Origin: SSC4 sp964642445 | GTDB lineage: Bacteria > Chloroflexota > Anaerolineae > SSC4 > Amarolineaceae | Length of the DNA stretch: 64,000 nucleotides | Assembly: GCA_964642445.1 (NCBI GenBank) | Contig: CAZXQZ010000001.1 | Span: 1-64,000 of the forward strand | Reading direction: 5' to 3' | In this document: positions 17,232 through 24,289 of the stretch, in pieces | How the letters are laid out: the number at the start of each line of letters is the position of its first letter | Position numbering within the stretch: position 1 is the first letter of the stretch | Translations under genes and position numbers: made by a program | Notes under the pieces: generated by a model | Told to the model about the DNA's origin: nothing | Databases searched by the model: none | The model's input: the letters and a program-made list of their open reading frames with translations, nothing else

Positions 17232-17417
17232 ATGGACGTACAAATACAAGAACTAACCAGCAACGTACGCGTCACCGATGCCCGGGCGATGCTCACGCCG
17301 GAGGTGCTGCGCCAGATCGTGGAGGCGGTCACGATCCACCTCCAGGCGCAGGAGCGCGAGCGTAAGGCGCGTGAGGCCGACACCAAAATCGAGCGGCGCG
17401 CGGCCGAGCTGGACTGA
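17232..17417 (+). CDS. Small eCIS protein, DUF5908-like (Afp6/Pvc6 position)
   Basis: This 61-aa protein starts at the ATG at 17232. It has a short beta-like N-terminus (MDVQIQELTSNVRVTD), then a long charged helix (EVLRQIVEAVTIHLQAQ followed by alternating Glu and Arg). DUF5908 proteins of similar size and layout are found at this exact point in eCIS and tail-like loci, between the second tube and the LysM baseplate protein. Their role is not well established. Family assignment rests on layout and position, not on a search. It ends eight bp before the LysM gene. Confidence 0.65.
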   Translation: MDVQIQELTSNVRVTDARAMLTPEVLRQIVEAVTIHLQAQERERKAREADTKIERRAAELD

Positions 17418-17425
17418 GGACTGCC

Positions 17426-18112
17426 ATGGCCAAGATGACCTTTCAGCGCCTCGGTCTCGACAAACGCCCCACCGGCGAGCCGTTCGAGGTGCAGTTCAAT
17501 CCGACGCAGTACGCGCTCAACAAAGGTGCGCAGTTTGCCGAGGTCGCCATTCCGGGCCTGGACAGCCCGCTCCTGCAGTTCGTGCGCGGCGATACGGAGA
17601 AGCTAACCCTCGAGCTCTTCTTCGACACGACCGACGACGGCATGGGCGCGGGTGCGACCCCGGTGACGACAAAAGTCGATCCGTTCTACCGGCTGGTCAA
17701 AATCGACGGCGAGCTGCACGCACCGCCCATCGTGCGCATCACCTGGGGCGAGCACTTTCCGGGTATGACCACCAACGAGAGCGACCGCCCTATCCCGGCG
17801 CTCGACTGCGTGGTCGACAGCGTCAACCGCGAGTTCTCGCTGTTCAACGCCGACGGCATCCCGCTGCGCGCCACGGTGACGATTTCGCTGCGCGAGTACA
17901 AAACGCTCGAAGAACAGCTGCAAGCGCTGAACCTGCAGTCGGCCGACCACACGCGCGTGCACGTCGTGCGTGATGGCGAATCCCTGCCGCAGATTGCCTA
18001 TGCGGCCTACCAGGACAGCCGCCGCTGGCGCGTGATCGCCAGCCATAACCACATCGTCAACCCGCGCCGGCTGGCACCCGGCACGGTGCTGGAGCTGCCA
18101 CCGACGACGTAA
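17426..18112 (+). CDS. eCIS baseplate protein with C-terminal LysM domain (Afp7/Pvc7-like)
   Basis: This 228-aa protein has an N-terminal domain typical of CIS/gp53-type baseplate proteins (FEVQFNPTQYALNKGAQFAEV, LLQFVRGDTEKLTLELFFDT, ITWGEHFPGM) and a C-terminal LysM-type module at about residues 175-225 (RVHVVRDGESLPQIAYAAYQ, WRVIASHNHIVNPRRLAPG). In Afp/PVC this protein joins tube and spike. The LysM-like part is likely structural and need not bind peptidoglycan. It follows the DUF5908-like gene by eight bp, and the hub gene starts ten bp after its stop. Confidence 0.92.
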   Translation: MAKMTFQRLGLDKRPTGEPFEVQFNPTQYALNKGAQFAEVAIPGLDSPLLQFVRGDTEKLTLELFFDTTDDGMGAGATPVTTKVDPFYRLVKIDGELHAPPIVRITWGEHFPGMTTNESDRPIPALDCVVDSVNREFSLFNADGIPLRATVTISLREYKTLEEQLQALNLQSADHTRVHVVRDGESLPQIAYAAYQDSRRWRVIASHNHIVNPRRLAPGTVLELPPTT

Positions 18113-18122
18113 CGGACCGATC

Positions 18123-19292
18123 ATGCCAACGACACCGATCTACACGAACCAGAATTTTTACGCCCCACGCTTCGAGATCAAGCTGCGCGGCCAGAACTTG
18201 AGCCGCGCCGTGATCCGTGACGTGCTGGACGTGAGTTATACCGACAGCCTGGAACGGCTCGATTCCTTTGAATTTACCCTGCACGATTGGGACCCCGTGC
18301 TGCGCGTGCCCAAGTACAGCAGCCCGTACGACGAAAATGGCCAGCTGCGCAAGCTGCCCGACAACAGCCCCGTGCCCAACTTCGACCCCGGCGCCCAGGT
18401 GGAGTTGCGTATGGGCTACTACGGTGCCGACGAGCCGCGCCTGATGATGACTGGCCAGGTGGTATCGCTGACGCCGAATTTCCCCAACAGCGGCACCCCC
18501 ACCCTGCGCGTGCGTGCCTTGAGCCTGCTCTACACCTTGCAGCGCAAACAGCAGGTGCTGCCCTTCGAGAACAAAAAACCGAGCGAAATCGCCGAAAGCA
18601 TCGCCGCCGACCTGAATATCGCCATCGAGATCCCGGCCGGGCAGAAGGCCGAAGAAAGCGCCCAACCCTACGTCATGGTCAACAACGAATACCCGATCAT
18701 TTTTCTGTTGGGGCAGGCCCGCCGCCTTGGTTATGACCTGTACGTCAAGCTCCCCGAGGACGACGGCGACCCGCTGCTCTTTTTTGGCCGCACCCCCACC
18801 AGCCAGACCACCTACGAGATCACCTGGGGCAAGTCGCTGATCCAGTTTTCACCCACGCTCAAAACCAAGGGCCAGGTGTCGAAAGTTGTCGTGCGTGGCT
18901 GGAACCCGCTGGCACAGGGCGCCGACCGCGCAATCACCGGCGAAGCGACTCTGCAGGACCTGAATCCCAGCCTGCCCGACCCCCAGCTGCTGTCGAGCAT
19001 CGACCAGGCCCTGGCCGAAACGCACGAAGTGGTGGTCGACGATCCGATCGAAACCGAAGCCGAGGCCAACGAGAAAGCACGCGGTATCCTGGCCGACAAG
19101 CTCAAGGACCTTATTACCGGTCGCGGCTCCACCGTGGGGCTGCCCGACCTGCGGGCCGGCCGGGTTGTGGTGATCAATGGTCTGGGTGCACGCTACAACG
19201 GGCGCTACCTGGTGACCGAAAGCACACACAAAATCAGCGGTGCCGGTTACACCACCGAGTTCAACGCCCGCCTGGAAGGACCTGCGACATGA
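18123..19292 (+). CDS. eCIS spike hub, gp27/VgrG-N-like (phage late control D family)
   Basis: This 389-aa protein matches the hub part of VgrG/gpD proteins: PRFEIKLRGQNLSRAVIRDVLDV, DSFEFTLHDWD, GAQVELRMGYYGADEPRLMMTGQVVSL, FENKKPSEIAESIAADLNI, and the C-terminal DLRAGRVVVINGLGARYNGRYLVTEST. Afp8/Pvc8 carries hub and spike in one chain; here the hub ends after the gp27-like part and the OB-fold spike is a separate gene whose ATG overlaps this stop (ATGA). The product would form the trimeric adaptor between tube and spike. Confidence 0.9.
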   Translation: MPTTPIYTNQNFYAPRFEIKLRGQNLSRAVIRDVLDVSYTDSLERLDSFEFTLHDWDPVLRVPKYSSPYDENGQLRKLPDNSPVPNFDPGAQVELRMGYYGADEPRLMMTGQVVSLTPNFPNSGTPTLRVRALSLLYTLQRKQQVLPFENKKPSEIAESIAADLNIAIEIPAGQKAEESAQPYVMVNNEYPIIFLLGQARRLGYDLYVKLPEDDGDPLLFFGRTPTSQTTYEITWGKSLIQFSPTLKTKGQVSKVVVRGWNPLAQGADRAITGEATLQDLNPSLPDPQLLSSIDQALAETHEVVVDDPIETEAEANEKARGILADKLKDLITGRGSTVGLPDLRAGRVVVINGLGARYNGRYLVTESTHKISGAGYTTEFNARLEGPAT

Positions 19293-19792
19293 CCGAACGC
19301 ATGAAGGGGGTCGTCATCGGTCTCGTAACCGACCTGCAGGACCCGGAGGGCCTGGGCCGCATCCGCGTCGAGTTCCCCTGGCTGTCTGACCAGAACACCA
19401 GCAATTGGGCACGCGTGGCGCGTACCCTGGCCGGGCCGGCCCTGGGTACCTTCTTCCAGCCCGAAGTCGGCGACGAGGCGCTGGTGGCCTTCGAGATGGA
19501 CGACGTGCGCCGGCCCTACATCCTGGGTTACCTGTGGAACGGTGACAATGCGCCGCCGGCGGACGACCCGCAGGTGCGCATGATCCAGACCGTCTCCGGG
19601 CATAAATTGATCTTCGACGATGGCGAAAAACAGATCACCCTCGAAGACGCCAACGGCAACGTTGTCAAGATGACGTCCGACGGTATCACCATCGAGTCGG
19701 CCGGGGACATCATGATCAAAGGCAACAACATTACGATCGAGGCCGCCGCTCAGCTGACGGCCAAGGGCAATCCGATTCATTTGAATCCGTGA
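19289..19792 (+). CDS. eCIS spike base, gp5/VgrG OB-fold protein
   Basis: This 167-aa protein contains the gp5 OB fold (KGVVIGLVTDLQDPEGLGRIRVEFPWL, WARVARTLAGPALGTFFQPEVGDEALVAFE, PYILGYLWNGDNAPP) followed by a short beta-helix start (KLIFDDGEKQITLEDANGNVVKM, GDIMIKGNNITIEAAAQLTAKG). It would trimerise to form the needle, tipped by the PAAR-like protein encoded at 21070. Translation overlaps the hub gene by four bases, so equal synthesis of hub and spike is likely. The family is well recognised. Confidence 0.93.
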   Translation: MTERMKGVVIGLVTDLQDPEGLGRIRVEFPWLSDQNTSNWARVARTLAGPALGTFFQPEVGDEALVAFEMDDVRRPYILGYLWNGDNAPPADDPQVRMIQTVSGHKLIFDDGEKQITLEDANGNVVKMTSDGITIESAGDIMIKGNNITIEAAAQLTAKGNPIHLNP

Positions 19793-19797
19793 ACTAA

Positions 19798-19834
19798 TCA
19801 GAGATGCCAACTCTTTAAGAGTTGGCATCTCTGA
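19798..19834. repeat. Strong 16-bp hairpin after the spike gene
   Basis: The arms at 19798-19813 and 19819-19834 are perfectly complementary around a five-base loop (TTTAA). There is no following T-run, so it is not a classical terminator. It lies between the spike stop and the next start and could stabilise the 3' end of the upstream message or dampen read-through. Confidence 0.85.
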
Positions 19835-19845
19835 GAAGAGGTTCG

Positions 19846-21057
19846 ATGCAGACGATCTTTCCAACCGCCACCGGCTTCCAGGGACTATTCCTGGTTGGTT
19901 ACCGCAAACACCTGGGACAGATCCAACGTACCGGCACGGCCGTGCTGAAGCGCACCTACACCGTGGTGCCATCGGCCAGCGACCCGGCCGACGGTCACCT
20001 GGTGCCCACGACCGCGCTGCCGGTGTTCATCCAGGACCAGCCTGGTAACCTGGTGGCCAACGGTGACTTTGCCCAGGGTGCCAGCGGCTGGCAGGCCGGC
20101 GGCGGGGTGACCATCGCCCAGGCCGCCGATCCCGACGATGCCGGCAACCCGGTGCTGCAAGTGCGTGGCGCGGCTTCGGGCACAGTGCAGCAGACCGTGA
20201 CGTTCCCGCTGCCGATCGCCGGGCGCCGCTTCGGGTTCAGCCTGCGGGCGCGTGCCGATGCCGCAACCACGGCCACCAACGTGACGCTGCTCGTCGGCGG
20301 CACGGCCATCTGCCTGCTGAACTTGAACCTGACGACTGCCTGGCAGACTTTCAGTGCCACGGGATCCTGGCCCGCCGCAACCCCCGGCAGCCAGCTGGCG
20401 GTGGTGCTGCGCATGGCGACCGACGCCAACCGTACCGTCTTGTACGACGACGTGGCGGTGCACGGTCTGCACTACGAGCACGACCTGGCCGCCTTCAAGC
20501 CGGAGGGAGATGCGGCGGTGATTGGGTTCTCTGGCAGCGCCGGCCAGGCCCGTTTGCAGATCGCCGGCCAGGACTGGCTGCAGCGCGACCTGGCCGTCAG
20601 CCAGCGCCCCGACCTGTTTGGCTGGCAGCTGCGTGACGAGTCACCGCGCAAGCAGGAATGGGACCTGCCAGCGGGCAATCCCACCTACCCGCTGCCTGAA
20701 CCGCTGCCGGCCGGCTTCGACAACCGCTACTACAACGGCTACCCGCGCAGCGCCCGTCAGCCCACCACGCTGCCCTACCTGGCGGCGGCCGCACCGGTAC
20801 GCATCGAGCGCAACGGCACACGCTACAACTTTACCTTGGGTCGCGAAACGGTGCGTGCGCGTTACGACTACTACCCGGGGCGCGGCCCCGATGACGACTG
20901 TGCCTGGCGCAGGCAAACGGTGCCGATGCTGGCGGACACCCTGGTCGTCGAGCCGGCGGCCAACCGCTGCTACGTCATCTGGCGCGGTGCCTGGCCGCTG
21001 GACGAGCGGCCGGAAGGGCTGGAGGCCTACCGCCGCCTGGTGGTGACGGCGGACTAG
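19846..21057 (+). CDS. DUF2169-like protein with inserted carbohydrate-binding-like module
   Basis: The 403-aa product begins near-family (MQTIFPTATGFQGLFLVGYRK) and ends with features of DUF2169 proteins of type VI/tail loci (FDNRYYNGYPRSARQP, WRRQTVPMLADTLVVEPAANRCYVIWRGAWPL). Between about residues 67 and 208 is a separate beta-sandwich that looks like a CBM4/9-type module: LVANGDFAQGASGWQAGGG at its start, a central RRFGFSLRARADA, then LYDDVAVHGL with the usual Asp near its end. DUF2169 proteins often neighbour PAAR-like proteins and are suspected to help load tips or effectors. The ATG at 19846 was chosen over an upstream one because GAAGAGG precedes it. Confidence 0.6.
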   Translation: MQTIFPTATGFQGLFLVGYRKHLGQIQRTGTAVLKRTYTVVPSASDPADGHLVPTTALPVFIQDQPGNLVANGDFAQGASGWQAGGGVTIAQAADPDDAGNPVLQVRGAASGTVQQTVTFPLPIAGRRFGFSLRARADAATTATNVTLLVGGTAICLLNLNLTTAWQTFSATGSWPAATPGSQLAVVLRMATDANRTVLYDDVAVHGLHYEHDLAAFKPEGDAAVIGFSGSAGQARLQIAGQDWLQRDLAVSQRPDLFGWQLRDESPRKQEWDLPAGNPTYPLPEPLPAGFDNRYYNGYPRSARQPTTLPYLAAAAPVRIERNGTRYNFTLGRETVRARYDYYPGRGPDDDCAWRRQTVPMLADTLVVEPAANRCYVIWRGAWPLDERPEGLEAYRRLVVTAD

Positions 21058-21069
21058 AGGAGCCATACC

Positions 21070-21486
21070 ATGGGCAAACCGATCGCACCTACGCAGGGCA
21101 TCGCCTTCGCCTTCCCGGACGTCTGCCAGACGCCGACGCCGGGTGGACCGGTGCCGATTCCCTATCCGAACATCGCCCAGCTCGACCAGGCTACCGGGGT
21201 CAGCGATGCCAGCAACAAGGAGCTGCTGGTCGGGCCGGCCAGCCTGCACGTACTGCTGCTGGATTCGGAAGTGGCGGTCAGCACCGGTGACGAGGCCGGT
21301 TCGGTGGGCGGCGTGCAGAGCGGCACCATCAAGGGCAAGTGCCAGGTGGTGCAGGCCAGCGGGTCGGTGGTCTATGGACCGGACAAAAAGGGCATTGCGC
21401 GTTTCATGGACAGCACGAAACAGAACAACGACAACGCCAACGGCTTCGTCCTGGGGGCGCTGCCCACGATTTTGGTAGGTGATTGA
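21070..21486 (+). CDS. PAAR-like spike tip protein (DUF4150)
   Basis: This 138-aa protein matches the PAAR-like DUF4150 group: an N-terminal FPDVCQTPTPGGPVPIPYPNIAQ, then GPASLHVLLLDSEVAVSTGDEAGS, GGVQSGTIKGKCQVVQASGSVVYG. Members form the metal-bearing cone that sharpens the spike of type VI and contractile systems. Here it would sit on the OB-fold spike and is probably placed by the DUF2169-like protein encoded just upstream (12 bp). It corresponds to Afp10/Pvc10 by function. Confidence 0.88.
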   Translation: MGKPIAPTQGIAFAFPDVCQTPTPGGPVPIPYPNIAQLDQATGVSDASNKELLVGPASLHVLLLDSEVAVSTGDEAGSVGGVQSGTIKGKCQVVQASGSVVYGPDKKGIARFMDSTKQNNDNANGFVLGALPTILVGD

Positions 21487-21487
21487 G

Positions 21488-21877
21488 ATGATCGACTTTT
21501 TGGGCAAGGGCTGGAAATTCCCCGTTCGGGTCAACGGGCGCGGTGGGCTGTCGTACGTCACCGGCGAACAGAGCGTGGCCGAGGCGATCTGGATCATTCT
21601 CAGCACGCCGCCCAACAGCCGGGTAATGGCACCAGAGTTTGGGTGCGGCATTCACGACTACGTCTTTGCGCCCAACAACGTCAATACGATTGCCACCATC
21701 AACCAGGAGGTGCAGAAAGCCCTCCTGCGCTGGGAGCCGCGTATCGACGTGCTCGACGTGCGCACGGAAAACCCGCCCGAAACGCCCAATACGCTGCTGA
21801 TTCACGTCGATTACCGGATCCGGGCGAACAACGCATTTCATAACCTGGTCTATCCGTTTTTCATCAACGAACGGTAG
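21488..21877 (+). CDS. eCIS baseplate wedge protein, gp25-like (Afp9/Pvc9)
   Basis: This 129-aa protein has the gp25/GPW pattern: FLGKGWKFPVRVNGRGGLSYVTGEQSVAEAIW, LSTPPNSRVMAPEFGCGIHDYVF, INQEVQKALLRWEPRIDVLDV, and a final beta-hairpin. gp25-like proteins bind the baseplate and start sheath polymerisation. The ATG at 21488 has AGGTGA five bases upstream; a GTG at 21479 is a less likely start. The start lies one base beyond the PAAR-like stop. Confidence 0.92.
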   Translation: MIDFLGKGWKFPVRVNGRGGLSYVTGEQSVAEAIWIILSTPPNSRVMAPEFGCGIHDYVFAPNNVNTIATINQEVQKALLRWEPRIDVLDVRTENPPETPNTLLIHVDYRIRANNAFHNLVYPFFINER

Positions 21878-21892
21878 ATGTGGAGACACACC

Positions 21893-24289
21893 ATGGCACT
21901 ACCCAAACCTGTGCTCGACGACCGCACCTTCGATCAGCTCGTAGAAGAGGCCCGTGCGCGCATCCCCCGCTTCACGCCGGAATGGACCAACTTCAACGAG
22001 TCCGACCCTGGGGTCACCCTGCTGCAGCTGCACGCCTGGCTGACGGAAACGATCCTCTACCGCCTCAACCAGCTGCCCGACTTGAACTACATCAAGTTCC
22101 TGGAGCTGCTCAACGTCCAGCCGCAGCCGGCCAGGGCCGCACGCGCCCAGCTCACGTTCAAGCTCAAAAAACTAAACGATCCCTCGATCGATCCGCTGGT
22201 CGTGCTGATCCCCAAAAACACCCAGGTCAAGGTCGATGATCCCGAGCTGACGCAGGAGCTGATCTTCGAGACCGACCGTACGCTCACCGCGCTCAACGCC
22301 GTGCTGCCCGTGGTGATCGTGCCCGGCGAAGGCAGCCTGCCGCGCGACGTGGTCACCGAATTCGACGCAGCCAGGGTCGAAGTGAAGGTGCCGCTGCCGT
22401 TCTATCCATTTGGGAAAACTCCTGCCGTGGGCAACACCTGCCTGCTCGGTCTGCTGCTGCGCCCCTACCGCCAGAAAAACAAGGACTACAGCCTCGACCG
22501 CTTCCCGGCTGGCGAGCTCGACCTGACCGCCTTCGTGCCCCAGGTTTTTGAGATCGATGCCGCGGGACAGACCATCAGCGGCCCGAAAGCCCTGGAATGC
22601 CTCTTCCCCTGGCAGGCCACCGCCGCCAGCCAGGATATCGTCTGGGAATGTTACCGCGGCACCCAGCACGCCACCCAGTTCGAGCAAAACGGCGCCTGGC
22701 AGGCCCTGGGCACGCTGGACGAAACCGCCAGCCTGGCGCGCAGTGGGCACATCTACCTGGACGTGCCGGGTGGCCTGCCGGTTGTGACCTTCGCCCAGCT
22801 CAGCCGCGACTTCTGGAGCCAGCTTGGCCTCTTCAAACCACCCACCACGGTGCCGGAGCTCGCCGCTGACATCATTAGCACGGGTGACTTCACCCTGGAC
22901 CCGGCACAGCTCGAGAAGTCGGTCTGGGAAGACCTCGGCCTGAGCGGCCAGCCGCTCGCCGACCTGTGCGCCCTGCTGGCCGATCCCAGCGCCGATCCGC
23001 AGGACATCGCCGACCTGCTGCTAGCCAACGCGGGCAGCATCGACTTTACGAAGGTCGACGCCACGGTCTGGACCGACGTTGGTTACAGTGAGCCGCCCGT
23101 GACCCTGGGCCTGACCTGGTTCCGGGCACGGCTGTTGAAGCTGCCCGAAGATGCACCTGAGGTGAGCGAATTCCGGCTCAACACCGTGGCCGCGACCGCC
23201 GCCGTGACGCGTATCGAGGAGATCCTGGGCGGCAGCAACGGCCGGCCGAATCAGGTATTCGCTTTGAGCCGCCAGCCAGTCCTGATCGACCCATCGACGC
23301 AGCAGCCTGACCTGGCCATCGTCGTCACCGAAGCCGCGCAGGCCACCGAGACCTGGCGGGCGGTCGGCGATTTTTACGGTGTCGGCCCCGGTGATGCCGT
23401 CTACCTTATCGACAGCCAGGCTGGCACGGTGACCTTCGGCGATGGCGTGCACGGGCGCATCCCCGGTGCCGGTGCCGAAATCCGTGCCACGCGCTACCGG
23501 GCGGGCGGCGGTCGCCTGGGCAACGTCGGCGCCGGTACGATCAGCGCCCTCAAAAGTGCCCTGCCCAACGTCGACAGCGTCAGCAACCTGCGCGCTGCGG
23601 CCGGCGGGGCCGATGCCGAGCCGCTCAGCGAGGTCATGCTGCGCGCCCCGCACGACCTGCGCACCGGCGACCGTGCGGTGACGGCCGACGATTTCGCCGA
23701 ACTGGCGCGTCGTACACCCGACGTGCGCATCCAACGGGCATACGCCCTGCCGCTGACACGCGTGGACACCAGCCAACAGCCGCCCAAGCTGGAAAGCAAC
23801 GTCGCCGGCGCGGTCACCGTGGTCATTCTGCCCGAGAACAAAGAGGACACGCCGCAGCCCAGCGAGGACCAGCTGCGCCTGGTGTGTGCGCACCTCAACC
23901 GTAAGCGCCTGATCACGACCGAGCTGTACGTCATCGGGCCGTCATACCGGGCCATCGACAAGCTGCATCTGGAGATCACCGTCGATCGCCAGTACGACTT
24001 GAAGGCGGTGCACGAGGCGGTGACGGCGCGTCTGCTGGGATATTTCCACCCGCTGCGCGGCGGCGAGGATGGGCGCGGCTGGCCGTTCGGTCAGGACATT
24101 CATTTCAGCACGATCTATCGCCAGGTGCTGGGCATCGCTGGTGTGCGGCAGGTGCTGTGTCTGTCGATCACACCCGTGGGTATCCCGACGGAGTGCCCGA
24201 ATGACGTACTGGACGTGCCGGACGGCATGCTGGTCTCGCTGCCGCGCACCGCCATCGATTTGAAGGTGACCTATGACCCCAACGGTTAG
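21893..24289 (+). CDS. eCIS baseplate protein J (gp6/Afp11/Pvc11-like)
   Basis: This 798-aa protein has the N-terminus of the putative baseplate assembly family (RIPRFTPEWTNFNESDPGVTLLQLHAWLTETILYRLNQLPDLNYIKF in pieces) and the baseplate J core in its second half (GVGPGDAVYLIDSQAGTVTFGDGVHGRIPGAG, ATRYRAGGGRLGNVGAGTI, RAPHDLRTGDRAVTADDFAELARR). The segment at about 300-420 is an extra helical insert with repeated acidic patches (DLCALLADPSADPQDIADLL). It forms the wedge that connects hub and sheath. The ATG at 21893 follows GGAGA. The 3' end overlaps the next gene by 17 bp. Confidence 0.93.
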   Translation: MALPKPVLDDRTFDQLVEEARARIPRFTPEWTNFNESDPGVTLLQLHAWLTETILYRLNQLPDLNYIKFLELLNVQPQPARAARAQLTFKLKKLNDPSIDPLVVLIPKNTQVKVDDPELTQELIFETDRTLTALNAVLPVVIVPGEGSLPRDVVTEFDAARVEVKVPLPFYPFGKTPAVGNTCLLGLLLRPYRQKNKDYSLDRFPAGELDLTAFVPQVFEIDAAGQTISGPKALECLFPWQATAASQDIVWECYRGTQHATQFEQNGAWQALGTLDETASLARSGHIYLDVPGGLPVVTFAQLSRDFWSQLGLFKPPTTVPELAADIISTGDFTLDPAQLEKSVWEDLGLSGQPLADLCALLADPSADPQDIADLLLANAGSIDFTKVDATVWTDVGYSEPPVTLGLTWFRARLLKLPEDAPEVSEFRLNTVAATAAVTRIEEILGGSNGRPNQVFALSRQPVLIDPSTQQPDLAIVVTEAAQATETWRAVGDFYGVGPGDAVYLIDSQAGTVTFGDGVHGRIPGAGAEIRATRYRAGGGRLGNVGAGTISALKSALPNVDSVSNLRAAAGGADAEPLSEVMLRAPHDLRTGDRAVTADDFAELARRTPDVRIQRAYALPLTRVDTSQQPPKLESNVAGAVTVVILPENKEDTPQPSEDQLRLVCAHLNRKRLITTELYVIGPSYRAIDKLHLEITVDRQYDLKAVHEAVTARLLGYFHPLRGGEDGRGWPFGQDIHFSTIYRQVLGIAGVRQVLCLSITPVGIPTECPNDVLDVPDGMLVSLPRTAIDLKVTYDPNG

